A stretch of DNA of 64,000 bases, from the NCBI RefSeq assembly GCF_940670685.1, contig NZ_OW711693.1:930001-994000 (forward strand), in the 5' to 3' direction. This stretch comes from Anaeropeptidivorans aminofermentans. GTDB taxonomy: Bacteria; Bacillota; Clostridia; Lachnospirales; UBA5962. The first letter of the stretch is position 1. Every line of letters begins with the position of its first letter. Position numbers and translations under genes: made by a program. Under the pieces are notes generated by a model. That model ran no database searches. It was given only the letters and a program-made list of their open reading frames with translations, and was not told the origin of the DNA. Shown here one piece after another: positions 52,508-61,692 of the stretch.

Positions 52508-53932
52508 TTAAGCAGGGATAATGCTTAATATAACAAAATTCAATATAAAAAGGATAGTTGAAACAATAAGTATGGGGTGTAAATCCTTTGTCTGTTTCTT
52601 GCATACTTTAACGATGCAGTAGAATATAAAGCCTGTGGCGATACCATAGGATATGCTGTAGCAAAGAGCCATAACGATGCCGGCAAAGAAAGCGGGGATA
52701 GCTTCTTCAAGTTCATCCCATTTGATTTCTTTGAAGGCAGAAAGCATCATGATGCCTACGGCTATTAAAGCGGGGGCTGTTGCTGCGGCAGGTACAATTC
52801 CGGCTACAGGCGCAAGGAATATGGAAAGAATGAAAAGCAATGCAGTAACAACGCTTGTAAGGCCTGTACGGCCGCCTGCGCCTATACCTGCGGCACTTTC
52901 AACATAAGTTGTTGTATTGGATGTGCCTAAAATAGCTCCGATTGAGGTTGCAATGGAATCTGAGAAAAGAGCTCTGTCCATTTTTGATTTAAAGCCTGTA
53001 CTTAACTCCATTGCTTTTTCGTCTTCTGCGCTGAAGATACCGCTTTTGCGGCCTGTTCCTATGAAGGTTCCGATGGTGTCAAAAGTATCTGAAAGGCTAA
53101 AGGCAAATATCGTCATCAGAACAAGAGGGATTCTTGAAGGGTCAGAGAAAAGAGAAAGCATGCCCTTTGGCCCGAAGGCGGCGCCGAAAACCTGGCCAAG
53201 CTCAGCAAAGGCTGTGCCTACGTTTGCTGTTGCACCGATAGATGAAATATCTACAACACCCATGGGTATTCCGATAATTGTGGTTCCGATGATGCTTATG
53301 AGAACAGCACCTTTTACCTTTAATACTAAAAGAACAATAATAAGTATTATACCTATGATTGCAAGTATGACAGGTGCAGTATTAAATTTAACAAGAGCTG
53401 GAACGATGCCAGCATCTGCAACAACGGTGCCGCTGTCAAAAAGCGCATAAGTGCCTGGGTCTGCCGTAAATTGAAGAAGCCCTGCGTTTTTTATTCCTAT
53501 ATAGGCGATGAATACGCCGATACCGCCGCCTATGGCATTTTGCATGCTTACAGGGATTGACTTAATTATGGACTTTCTTATTTTAGTAACGGTTATGATT
53601 ACATTGATGACACCGCATAAGAAAACCATTGCAAGGGCCTGCTCCCAGCTGAAATTGAGGCCGAAGCAAACTGTATAGGTAAAGAATGCATTAAGACCCA
53701 TACCCGGGGCCTGAGCATAGGGAACATTTGCAAAAAGTCCCATGATTAAAGTTCCGATGGCAGACGCAATTATGGTTGCAAGAAATACTGCGCCCCAAGG
53801 GATACCTGTCTGAGAAAGCATAGAGGGATTGACAAAAATAATATAGCTCATTGCGAAGAAGGTTGTAAATCCAGCCATGACTTCTGTGGAAACATTTGTC
53901 CCATTTTCTTTAAGTTTAAAAAACCTCTCCAT
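52508..53932 (-). CDS. NCS2 family purine (guanine/hypoxanthine) permease
   Basis: 474 aa from ATG 53932 with 12-14 membrane helices, of the AzgA/PbuG branch. MAGFTTFFAMSYIIFVNPSM, PYAQAPGMGLNAFFTYTVCF, MTIFAFSLSDTFDTIGTFIG and GTSNTTTYVESAAGIGAGGR are hallmark segments of purine permeases, the last two lining the substrate site. Transport is by proton symport. The guanine-type riboswitch upstream makes guanine or hypoxanthine the likely cargo. Confidence 0.93.
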   Translation of the reverse strand: MERFFKLKENGTNVSTEVMAGFTTFFAMSYIIFVNPSMLSQTGIPWGAVFLATIIASAIGTLIMGLFANVPYAQAPGMGLNAFFTYTVCFGLNFSWEQALAMVFLCGVINVIITVTKIRKSIIKSIPVSMQNAIGGGIGVFIAYIGIKNAGLLQFTADPGTYALFDSGTVVADAGIVPALVKFNTAPVILAIIGIILIIVLLVLKVKGAVLISIIGTTIIGIPMGVVDISSIGATANVGTAFAELGQVFGAAFGPKGMLSLFSDPSRIPLVLMTIFAFSLSDTFDTIGTFIGTGRKSGIFSAEDEKAMELSTGFKSKMDRALFSDSIATSIGAILGTSNTTTYVESAAGIGAGGRTGLTSVVTALLFILSIFLAPVAGIVPAAATAPALIAVGIMMLSAFKEIKWDELEEAIPAFFAGIVMALCYSISYGIATGFIFYCIVKVCKKQTKDLHPILIVSTILFILNFVILSIIPA

Positions 53933-53985
53933 TGATGAAACTCCCCTTTAAAATATTTGAATATATGTACCATTTTCAGAGCATA

Positions 53986-54012
53986 TAAAAGGCAGCCGGT
54001 TTCTCGGCTGCC
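53986..54012 (-). terminator. Purine riboswitch terminator
   Basis: GGCAGCCG and CGGCTGCC pair around GTTTCT-type loop sequence, with TTTTA after the hairpin on the minus strand. Confidence 0.8.
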
Positions 54013-54055
54013 GTAAAAACAATAGGAAATAAAACCCTTAAAAAATGGCTTTAAT

Positions 54056-54125
54056 ATCCAATAGTCGGACATTTTACGGCGTCCGGTAGAAACTCAGAGC
54101 CCATACCACTCTGATTATATTGGTT
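54056..54125 (-). ncRNA. Purine riboswitch, guanine type
   Basis: Minus-strand CCAATATAATCAGAG opens P1, followed by GGTATGGGCTCTGAGTTTCT, ACCGGACGCCGTAAAATGTC and CGACTATTGG. The specificity base in CCGACTAT is C, which selects guanine/hypoxanthine (U would select adenine). The region 54126-54373 upstream has no gene. Confidence 0.96.
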
Positions 54126-54373
54126 CATTATTTACAATTCATAGGTATTTTACTATGTTTTGCTTTTTCGGTCAAGAGAATAGTAAAAATATAGGTAGAT
54201 AGGACGAAAAAAACTGTATCCTGTAAAAATATAGCTGATAGCTTGTTTTCAAATGGGCTTACTGATAAAGAAGATTAGTATAAATTAAGAGGTATTAAAT
54301 ATAATTTGAAAAATAAAAACCGGCCTTCTCCATAAGTTTTTTAAAAACAGGAGTATATATTGTGATATAATGT

Positions 54374-54435
54374 GGATAAAACTAAGCATAGCTTAGTTTT
54401 ATCCACGAATACATTTTACGAAGTGAAATGTATGA
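54374..54435 (+). repeat. Double-hairpin repeat family B, copy 3
   Basis: GGATAAAACTAAGC (54374-54387) pairs with GCTTAGTTTTATCC (54391-54404) around ATA. It is followed by ATACATTTTACGAAGTGAAA and TGTATGAG as the second hairpin. The sequence after ACGAATACATTTTACGAAG is nearly identical to the copy at 11283. Confidence 0.7.
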
Positions 54436-54527
54436 GGAGCACCTATCCTTATGATATAATAACATAAAAATAAGATTTTACTTATAAAAGCGGCAGTAAA
54501 GAACGCCCTAGCTGAAGGAGGATGAAT

Positions 54528-55298
54528 ATGGGAAAAATGCCTGTTTTATTTGTAGGCCACGGCTCGCCTCAATATGTAATAGAAGAAAACAATAAATATA
54601 CTCAAGGCTTTAGGGATATAGAAAAATCCATACCAAGGCCGAAATCCATATTAATAGTTTCGGCTCATTGGGAGAAAATGCGAAATACGGTAATGAATAA
54701 CGAAAATCCGCCTACGATACATGATTTTTACGGTTTTCCGAAGGCGCTTTATGAAATATCCTATCCTGCCGCAGGCGATACTGCTCTTGCGGAAAAGGTA
54801 AAAGAAATGCTTCCGGGAGAGACGGTTTTTGACTCTCAGTACGGTCTTGACCACGGAAGCTGGGCGGCCCTTTTGTTTATGTATCCTGAGCATGACATCC
54901 CTGTCTGCCAGCTCAGTATAAACAGGGGAGTTGACCTGCAGGGAATGTACGAAATAGGAAGAGCGCTTTCAAGCCTTAGAGATGAAGGTGTTTTAATCAT
55001 AGGAAGCGGAAACATCGTCCATAACTTAAGACTTGTAAATTTTTCAATGGAAGAAGGATATTCCTGGGCTCAAGAATTCGATAATTACATATACGAAAAT
55101 ATAAAAAATAAGAATATAGACAATATCATAAATTATAAAAACGCAGGCGAATCCTCTTCAAAGGCTTTTACTACCATAGAGCATTTTGCCCCTTTAATAT
55201 ATGTTTTAGGTGCTGGAGATCAATACGCTGAATTTACGGTTTTTAATAAAAGCTGCACCATGGGAAGCATGTCAATGACATCTTATCTTTTTGAATAA
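54528..55298 (+). CDS. DODA-type extradiol ring-opening dioxygenase family protein
   Basis: 256 aa; I choose ATG 54528, seven bases after GAAGGAGG, over ATG 54522. It has the non-haem iron ligands of the LigB/DODA family: GHGSPQYVIEEN with His near residue 9, VSAHWEK with His near 45, and LDHGSWAAL with His near 110. The YgiD/DODA group cleaves catechols such as DOPA in aerobes. In an anaerobe that oxygen-dependent reaction is unlikely, so the physiological role is unclear. It converges on the ABC exporter operon. Confidence 0.85.
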   Translation: MGKMPVLFVGHGSPQYVIEENNKYTQGFRDIEKSIPRPKSILIVSAHWEKMRNTVMNNENPPTIHDFYGFPKALYEISYPAAGDTALAEKVKEMLPGETVFDSQYGLDHGSWAALLFMYPEHDIPVCQLSINRGVDLQGMYEIGRALSSLRDEGVLIIGSGNIVHNLRLVNFSMEEGYSWAQEFDNYIYENIKNKNIDNIINYKNAGESSSKAFTTIEHFAPLIYVLGAGDQYAEFTVFNKSCTMGSMSMTSYLFE

Positions 55299-55300
55299 AT

Positions 55301-55326
55301 AAAGGCTCCGCTTAAGCGGAGCCTTT
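55301..55326. terminator. Bidirectional terminator between convergent genes
   Basis: AAAGGCTCCGCTT pairs perfectly with AAGCGGAGCCTTT. The minus-strand gene's stop codon (55312-55314) lies within it. Confidence 0.85.
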
Positions 55327-57075
55327 TAGTTTTTCTTCGGAAGGGTTTATAAACTGGCTGTTATAAAGCCTGCAGTAAAAGCCTTTTTTATCTAAAAGCC
55401 TTGTGTGGCTTCCGGTTTCTATAATTTTGCCTTTATCCATAACGATGATTATATCGGCCTCCTGAATGGTTGAAAGCCTATGGGCGATGATAAAGCTGGT
55501 TTTTCCCTTCATAAGGGTTTTTAAAGCTTCCTGAATGTCAAGTTCCGTCATAGGGTCTACACTGCTTGTTGCCTCGTCGAGAATGAGCATGGGAGAATCT
55601 GCAAGCATACTTCTTGCTATGGCAATAAGCTGTTTTTCCCCTTGGGAAAGGCTTCCGCCTTCTTCACCGATTACGGTGTCGTAGCCGTCTTTAAGCCTTG
55701 TAATAAAATTATGAGCCCTTGCATTTTTGGCGGCCTCTATGATATCTTCAAAAGAAGCGTTTTTATTTCCGTAGGCAATATTATCCTTGATTGTTCCTGT
55801 AAAAAGCCATGTGTCCTGGAGCACCATGCCAAAGGCAAGCCTTAAGCTGTCTTTTGAATAGTTCGTTATGTTCTTTCCGTCTATCAATATATTACCGTAA
55901 TCTAAATCGTAAAACCGCATCAGAAGATTTACCATAGTGGTTTTTCCGGCGCCTGTAGGGCCTACAATGGCAACCATGCTGCCCTTTGGAATATTGACAG
56001 AGAAGTTTTCTATAAGCTTACTTGATTTATTATAGCTGAAAGAGGCACTTTCAAATTTTACGTTTCCTTCTATATTTTCAAGCCTTTCAAGATCCGCTGT
56101 TGAAGCTTCCGGAATTTCGTCAATGAGAGAAAATATTCTTTCGGAGGAAGCAAGGGCCGATTGAAGCTGGGAAGAAATCGCTGTAATTTCGTTAAGAGGC
56201 TTTGCAAACTGGGCGGAATAATTTATAAGGCTTGTAATTGCTCCTACCGTAAGGCTTCCTGCTGCCGCTAAGGCCCCCCCGATAAGCCCGACAGAGATAT
56301 AAGCGATATTATTTATAAATCTTGTAGAAGGATTCACAAGAGAGGAAAAAAACTGCGCTTTTTGACCGTATACATAAAGGGTATCATTGATTGCAGAGGC
56401 TTCCTCTTGAAGAATATCTTCATAATTAAATGCCTTGGCAGTTTTAAGCATGGAAATGCTTTCTTCTATATAGCCGTTATATTGGCCTACAAGCTTTTGC
56501 TGATTCTTAAAAAGCTTTGAAGAATTTCCAGAAATGAAGCCTGCGATGATAAGGGCGATAGGGGCTACGATTCCTACGGCAAAGGCGATGGAAGGGCTTA
56601 TATAGAACATAAGGTAAAAGGAGCCTGCAATGGTAATGATTGCAGAAAAAAGCTGCGTAACCGCCTGAAAAAGCCCTTCTGCAACTAAATCAAGGTCATT
56701 TGTAAATATACTCATAAGCTCTCCTGTTTTTCTGCTGTCAAAAAAACTTAAGGGAAGCGTTTTTATTTTTTCAAAAAGGTCTTTTCTTATATCCCTTACA
56801 GCATGGTTTGATACATAAGCAGACATTGCCGAAAGAAGCCAGCCTGAAAGAGAGGCTACAATATATAAGACTAAAAGCTTTAAAAGCAAAGGCATTATAA
56901 TTTCAAAGGAAACATTATTGATTCCCCGTATTTCATTTACAGCTTTACCTAATACATAGGGAGCGGCCAATGTAGAGCCGCTGCCAATAGCCGCAAGTAA
57001 AAATATAGTTATAATATGGGGCAGATATTTTCCGCAGTAATAAAGAAGCCTTTGGATGATTTCTTTTTTTTTCAT
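55312..57075 (-). CDS. Heterodimeric ABC exporter, subunit with canonical Walker B (BmrD/TM288-type)
   Basis: 587 aa with six membrane helices and an NBD. Walker A is GPTGAGKTT, Walker B is MLILDEATSSVD with the catalytic Glu, and the switch is AHRLST. The signature reads LSQGEKQ instead of LSGGQ, the usual mark of this subunit in heterodimeric exporters, where one ATP site is degenerate. The partner gene lies upstream in the same operon with a 134-bp gap. Likely drug or lipid export. Confidence 0.92.
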   Translation of the reverse strand: MKKKEIIQRLLYYCGKYLPHIITIFLLAAIGSGSTLAAPYVLGKAVNEIRGINNVSFEIIMPLLLKLLVLYIVASLSGWLLSAMSAYVSNHAVRDIRKDLFEKIKTLPLSFFDSRKTGELMSIFTNDLDLVAEGLFQAVTQLFSAIITIAGSFYLMFYISPSIAFAVGIVAPIALIIAGFISGNSSKLFKNQQKLVGQYNGYIEESISMLKTAKAFNYEDILQEEASAINDTLYVYGQKAQFFSSLVNPSTRFINNIAYISVGLIGGALAAAGSLTVGAITSLINYSAQFAKPLNEITAISSQLQSALASSERIFSLIDEIPEASTADLERLENIEGNVKFESASFSYNKSSKLIENFSVNIPKGSMVAIVGPTGAGKTTMVNLLMRFYDLDYGNILIDGKNITNYSKDSLRLAFGMVLQDTWLFTGTIKDNIAYGNKNASFEDIIEAAKNARAHNFITRLKDGYDTVIGEEGGSLSQGEKQLIAIARSMLADSPMLILDEATSSVDPMTELDIQEALKTLMKGKTSFIIAHRLSTIQEADIIIVMDKGKIIETGSHTRLLDKKGFYCRLYNSQFINPSEEKLKGSA

Positions 57076-57209
57076 GGAACAAACCTCCGTTATACTCGAA
57101 TAAAAGTAAAATAGCAGCGTTGTAAATTTGCCTTTCTCTTATTTCATCTCTCTAAAGCCATATATTTACAGGGCCATAAAACTCAATTGACTACATAGGA
57201 CTTTAATAT

Positions 57210-58937
57210 TTATGCCGCTTCATCGATTGATATTTTTTGAGAACGGCATATTTTTCTGTACAGTTCGGAATTTTTCAAAAGCTCCGAATGGGTTCCTATG
57301 GCTGCAAGCCTTCCGCCGTCTAAAACAAGGATAGTATCGCAGTCCATAATATTGCTTACCCTTTGAGAAGAAATAAGGATGATTCCTTCATTAATTTCTT
57401 CAAGGGCCATTTTAAGCTTATATGCCGTAATATAGTCAAGAGCACTGGCGCTGTCGTCAAGAAGGAGTATTGGGGCCTTTTTCATTAAGGCTCTTGCGAT
57501 GGCAAGTCTTTGACGCTGGCCGCCGGAGAGACTTTTACCGCCTTGGGCAACTTCCGTATTAAACTTTTCAGGAAGCCTTTCTATAAATTCCATTGCCTGA
57601 GAGGCCTTGGCGGCTTCTTTCATATCTTCATAAGAAGCGCTTCGCCTTCCCCATAAAAGATTGGATTTTATGGTTCCCGTAAAAAGCTCTGCCTTTTGAG
57701 GCACAAGAGATATATGCTCCCTTAAAGAATTAAGGTCATAATCCTTTATATCGATTCCGTTTATTTCTATGGCGCCTTGGGAAGAATCATAAAATCTTGG
57801 AATCATATTGAGTAATGAAGACTTGCCGGAGCCGGTGCCCCCTATAATACCGATGGTCTGATTCTTTTCTGCCTTAAAGGAGATGTCTGCAAGGGCGCTT
57901 TCCCCTGTACCGTAGTTTAAGGACACATTTTTAAATTCCAATGAAACAGGAATCGAAGTATCGAATAAAGAGGCATTTTCTTTGCTTTTTATTTCCGGTT
58001 CCGTACTAAATATTTCCTGTATTCTTGAAGCGGAAGCAAATGCCTTATTAAAAAGCACCGCAAGATTTGATACAACAATAAGGGCAAGCATGATCTGGGT
58101 AATATAGCTTATGAAGGCGATAAGCTGGCCTTGGGTAAGACCGCCGATGTTAACTCTTTTTCCGCCGTAGTAAACAATAGCTAAAGAAGCAAGATTCATT
58201 ATAATTAAAGTTGCCGGGGAAATAAGAGCCGAAAAGATGCCGGATTTTATTGATATTTTTGTCCAGAAGCCATTTGATTTTTTAAATCTTTCTTCCTCGT
58301 CATAAGATTTTGCAAAGGCTCTGATAACCCGGATTCCCATAAGGTTTTCCCGTATGATAAGGGCAAGGCCGTCAAGGGATTTCTGAACGGATTTATAAAG
58401 AGGAATGGTAATTTTCATTATGGCAAACAGCAAAAATATAAAAACAGGTATAAATACCATAAGGAGGATACTTAATTTAAAATCAATGGACATGGCCATA
58501 ATCACGCCGCCGATGGAAAGAAAAGGCGCCCGGATTACAAGCCTTATGAACATGGCCACGGCGGTCTGCAGCTGGGTAACGTCATTTGAGGCCCTGTTAA
58601 CAAGAGAAGAAGCCCCGAATTTATCCAGCTGGCTGTGGGATAATGTGCCTATTTTCTTAAAAACCTCATTTCTTACTGCTGTTCCAAAACCTTGGGAGGC
58701 TACAGATGCAGAATACTGACAGAATATGGCGCAGATAAGACCTAAGGCAGAAATGACAGCCATTACTGCTGAAATGGATATGATATAGCTTTTATCGTTA
58801 TTTTTTATTCCTATGTCTATCAGCCTTGCCATCAGTATGGGCAAAGTAAGCTCAAATACGGCTTCCACAAGCTTTGCTGAAGGGCCAAGGATTAATTGTT
58901 TTTTGTAAGGTTTTAAATATTTTAACAGATTTTTCAT
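57210..58937 (-). CDS. Heterodimeric ABC exporter, subunit with degenerate site (BmrC/TM287-type)
   Basis: 575 aa from ATG 58937. It has six membrane helices, Walker A GGTGSGKSS and a canonical signature LSGGQRQR. Walker B is ILLLDDSASALD, with Asp in place of the catalytic Glu, and the H-loop reads SSQRVS with Gln for His. These changes are those expected for the degenerate half of a BmrCD/LmrCD-like exporter and complement the downstream subunit. It is divergent from a LysR gene. Confidence 0.92.
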   Translation of the reverse strand: MKNLLKYLKPYKKQLILGPSAKLVEAVFELTLPILMARLIDIGIKNNDKSYIISISAVMAVISALGLICAIFCQYSASVASQGFGTAVRNEVFKKIGTLSHSQLDKFGASSLVNRASNDVTQLQTAVAMFIRLVIRAPFLSIGGVIMAMSIDFKLSILLMVFIPVFIFLLFAIMKITIPLYKSVQKSLDGLALIIRENLMGIRVIRAFAKSYDEEERFKKSNGFWTKISIKSGIFSALISPATLIIMNLASLAIVYYGGKRVNIGGLTQGQLIAFISYITQIMLALIVVSNLAVLFNKAFASASRIQEIFSTEPEIKSKENASLFDTSIPVSLEFKNVSLNYGTGESALADISFKAEKNQTIGIIGGTGSGKSSLLNMIPRFYDSSQGAIEINGIDIKDYDLNSLREHISLVPQKAELFTGTIKSNLLWGRRSASYEDMKEAAKASQAMEFIERLPEKFNTEVAQGGKSLSGGQRQRLAIARALMKKAPILLLDDSASALDYITAYKLKMALEEINEGIILISSQRVSNIMDCDTILVLDGGRLAAIGTHSELLKNSELYRKICRSQKISIDEAA

Positions 58938-59015
58938 AAAGCACCTCTTTATTTATGTACTATATACAGCAATAAAATGATAGCATAAAACGAACTATAT
59001 TAAAAATATTGAATA

Positions 59016-59037
59016 AGTATAGTAACTATACTATAAT
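59016..59037 (+). promoter_or_regulatory. Palindromic operator overlapping the lysR promoter
   Basis: AGTATAG-TAA-CTATACT (59016-59032) is a perfect 7-bp inverted repeat, fitting the T-N11-A rule for LysR regulators. TATAAT at 59032-59037 overlaps its right end and could be the -10 box of the regulator gene. It lies between the divergent exporter and lysR genes. Confidence 0.55.
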
Positions 59038-59058
59038 GATATACATAGAGGTGAATTT

Positions 59059-59937
59059 ATGGATTTAAAACAGCTGGAATATTTTGTTACCACCGTAAAA
59101 GAAGGGAATATATCGAAAGCTGCTCAAAGGCTTCATATTTCCCAGCCCCCTTTAAGCACGCAGCTAAAGCTTCTTGAAGAGGAGCTGGGCGTGATACTTT
59201 TTGACAGAGGGGCAAGGAGTATCCGCCTTACGGATGCAGGGAAGATTTTCTTCGACAGGGCGGCCTCTATACTCAATATGGCAGATTCGGCAGTAAAGGA
59301 AATGCATGACCTTCGCCTTGACGGAAAAGGAACCTTGCGCCTTGGGCTGATATCATCGGCAGGGCCTTATATAATGGAGAAAATAAAAACTTTCCATATA
59401 GAACATCCTGATATTATGTTTCAGGTTTACGAGGCTAATACGTATGAGCTTATTGAGCTTATTCATTCGGGGGTTATTGAGGTTTCCGCCTTGCGAACGC
59501 CATTCAATAAGGAAGGGCTTGAAATTAAATATATCCATAGCGAAGCCGTAGCAGCAATAGGCAAGGAAAGCTTTTTTGAAGGAATGGCAGATGAAATTTA
59601 TCTTGAAGAGCTTAAGGAAAAGCCCCTTATCATCTATAGGAGATGGCAGAATATTATTATCGGAATATTTAAAGAAAAGGGTCTATATCCGCATATTTTA
59701 TGCATCAATGACGATGCAAGAACGACTTTGCAATGGGCAAAAGAAGGCATGGGTATAGGTCTTCTCCCTGAATATCTTTGCAATGAAAATAAGGACGGCA
59801 TAGTTAAAAGGAGAATTCTCGCAGGCAATACCCTTGATACGGAACTTGCAGTTGTAAGAAAAAAGGGCAAGGGCAGTATTACATCAAAAATAGCAGAAGA
59901 ATTTATGAAGCATTGTACAGTAAAGAATGAAAATTAG
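59059..59937 (+). CDS. LysR family transcriptional regulator
   Basis: 292 aa from ATG 59059 behind AGAGG. The N-terminal winged helix is MDLKQLEYFVTTVKEGNISK and AAQRLHISQPPLSTQLKLLE, typical of LysR. The C-terminal periplasmic-binding-type domain is complete. It is divergent from the ABC exporter and 26 bp upstream of a pirin gene, so it may regulate both. The inducer is unknown. Confidence 0.93.
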   Translation: MDLKQLEYFVTTVKEGNISKAAQRLHISQPPLSTQLKLLEEELGVILFDRGARSIRLTDAGKIFFDRAASILNMADSAVKEMHDLRLDGKGTLRLGLISSAGPYIMEKIKTFHIEHPDIMFQVYEANTYELIELIHSGVIEVSALRTPFNKEGLEIKYIHSEAVAAIGKESFFEGMADEIYLEELKEKPLIIYRRWQNIIIGIFKEKGLYPHILCINDDARTTLQWAKEGMGIGLLPEYLCNENKDGIVKRRILAGNTLDTELAVVRKKGKGSITSKIAEEFMKHCTVKNEN

Positions 59938-59963
59938 AATATTTTACGGGAAGGGATGGCAGT

Positions 59964-60800
59964 ATGAAGAAAAGAGAAATTAGAAAAATAGTGAATGGAA
60001 AATCAGCCGTTGACGGGGCAGGGGTAAGGCTAGTTAGAGTTTTAGGTCATGAGGATACGGAGGATTTTGACCCTTTCCTTATGCTTGATTCTTTTGACTC
60101 TAAAAATCCCGACGACTATATAAAGGGTTTTCCGCCGCACCCCCATAGAGGTATAGAAACATTGACTTATCTTATTGACGGAAAAATAGAGCATGAAGAC
60201 AGCCTTGGCAATAAAGACACTATAAATGCCGGTGAAAGCCAGTGGATGACGGCAGGAAGCGGAATCATCCATCAGGAAATGCCCCTTGCTTCTGAAAATA
60301 TGCTGGGCTTTCAGCTTTGGATCAACCTTCCGGCAAATGAAAAAATGACAGAGCCTGAATATCTAAGCATAACAGAAGACAGGATGGGATTTTTTGAAGA
60401 CGAAAGCTCCGTGGTAAGAGTGATTTCCGGCGGCTATAAAAATGCTTCGGGGGTTCAGCCAAGGCATGTTAAGGCAAGTATATTTGACATAATACTTAAA
60501 GAAGGAAAATCTATAGAAATCGAAACAAATGCTCTGGAAAACGTATTTGTATTTTTAATAGACGGTGACGGTATTATTAATAATAAAAATATAGCGTGTA
60601 AATCAGCTGTTTTATTTAGCGAAGGAGATACCATAGAAATATCTTCACCAGAAAACGCCCAGACAAGATTTATATTCTTTTCAGGAAAGTCCTTAAAAGA
60701 GCCTATTGCATGGGGCGGACCCATTGTTATGAATACAAAAGAGGAGCTTAAATTTGCTTTTGAAGAGCTGAGACTGGGAAATTTTATAAAGAGCCACTAA
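59964..60800 (+). CDS. Pirin family protein
   Basis: 278 aa from ATG 59964 behind GGGAAGGGAT. It is a bicupin with the pirin metal motif: PHPHRGIETLTYLIDGKIEH (about 55-75) has the His and Glu ligands, followed by MTAGSGIIHQEMP. The C-terminal cupin is complete (about 185-270). Bacterial pirins can show quercetinase activity or bind regulators and enzymes, and the role here is unknown. It is probably co-transcribed with lysR. Confidence 0.92.
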   Translation: MKKREIRKIVNGKSAVDGAGVRLVRVLGHEDTEDFDPFLMLDSFDSKNPDDYIKGFPPHPHRGIETLTYLIDGKIEHEDSLGNKDTINAGESQWMTAGSGIIHQEMPLASENMLGFQLWINLPANEKMTEPEYLSITEDRMGFFEDESSVVRVISGGYKNASGVQPRHVKASIFDIILKEGKSIEIETNALENVFVFLIDGDGIINNKNIACKSAVLFSEGDTIEISSPENAQTRFIFFSGKSLKEPIAWGGPIVMNTKEELKFAFEELRLGNFIKSH

Positions 60801-61092
60801 AGCATGTTTTGAAATGTGAAATCTTAGTTATTTCGTCTGAAAAAGTAGTTTCTTTGTCAAAAACATTTAAAATGCATCTTATCCAGTGATATGAAATCCC
60901 ACAGGCTTTAAATGGATTTTCATAAAAGATTAAAGAGCATTGCTGAATTTTTTCTCAGAAATTTTGCTTTGTAAAAACCTAAGCATAATACCGAAGGTAT
61001 TATGCTTAGGTTTTTTTGACCGTTCTGCTTAAATTTCTATTTTTCGGGCGAAATCTTCGTCGATTTTCCGATTTTCAAAACACGCTCTAAGC
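60801..61092. repeat. Large imperfect palindromic element with AGC(A/G)TGTTTTGAAA ends
   Basis: AGCATGTTTTGAAATGTG and the nearby TTTCGTCTGAAAAAGTAG at 60802-60851 match, in reverse complement, the sequence at about 61034-61086 (CGGGCGAAATC, TTTTCAAAACACGCT). The interior includes a terminator hairpin. No coding frame is seen. Confidence 0.45.
60975..61017 (+). terminator. Terminator downstream of pirin gene
   Basis: AAACCTAAGCATAATACC (60975-60992) pairs perfectly with GGTATTATGCTTAGGTTT (60996-61013) around GAA, followed by T. Confidence 0.85.
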
Positions 61093-61170
61093 ATAAGCAA
61101 AATATTTATCAGCTTTAATGTTTTAAACATGATTTTTAAATATTTTTATCGTAGCAATCTTGATATTATA

Positions 61171-61203
61171 ACAAAAAGCCGGTTTCCAGGCCGGTTTTTT
61201 TGT
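61171..61203 (+). terminator. Second terminator, no gene before it
   Basis: ACAAAAAGCCGG pairs with CCGGTTTTTTTGT around TTTCCAGG. Between 61018 and 61170 no gene is seen, so it may end a short RNA. Confidence 0.7.
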
Positions 61204-61331
61204 TGCAATATTAAAAAATAATTGTATAAGGAACGGTATATTTATTCATATTTTAAGATTAATAATACATTTTAAGGCAGTTAGAATAAACTAATTTTAG
61301 GCAATTGGAAGTATCTGGATAAAAAAATATA

Positions 61332-61349
61332 TTGACAAAAATTTGTCAA
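61332..61349 (+). promoter_or_regulatory. Palindrome over a -35 box upstream of the hydrogenase operon
   Basis: TTGACAAA-AA-TTTGTCAA is a perfect 8-bp inverted repeat. Its left half is a consensus -35 box, with a possible -10 (AAAATA) 17 bp on. It lies 344 bp before hndA. The remaining 61350-61692 leader is AT-rich and shows no gene. Confidence 0.45.
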
Positions 61350-61692
61350 CAATTAAAATAATATTGGGAGAGTATTATGGGAATATAGAAATCCATAGTA
61401 TAATCTTATATGAAATTATAAAAAATATTTGATTTTTATAGACTTAAATGATAAATTTGTATTCAGTTGATTTGTTTGAGCATTATTGTTGTTTTTGAAG
61501 AAAATTGAAGTTAAATGTAGATTTATCGAATTTTTATTGCTAAAATTAAATGTAAAATTATGAAAGATTTTAAAAGCAGCAGCCAGCTTTAATTCTGCTT
61601 GGTTTTAAGCCGTTTAATGCCTTATGGGTATACCGGAATAAAAATAAATTGGCTATAGAGCATATTTGCTTTAAATTTAAGGGGGAAAGTAC

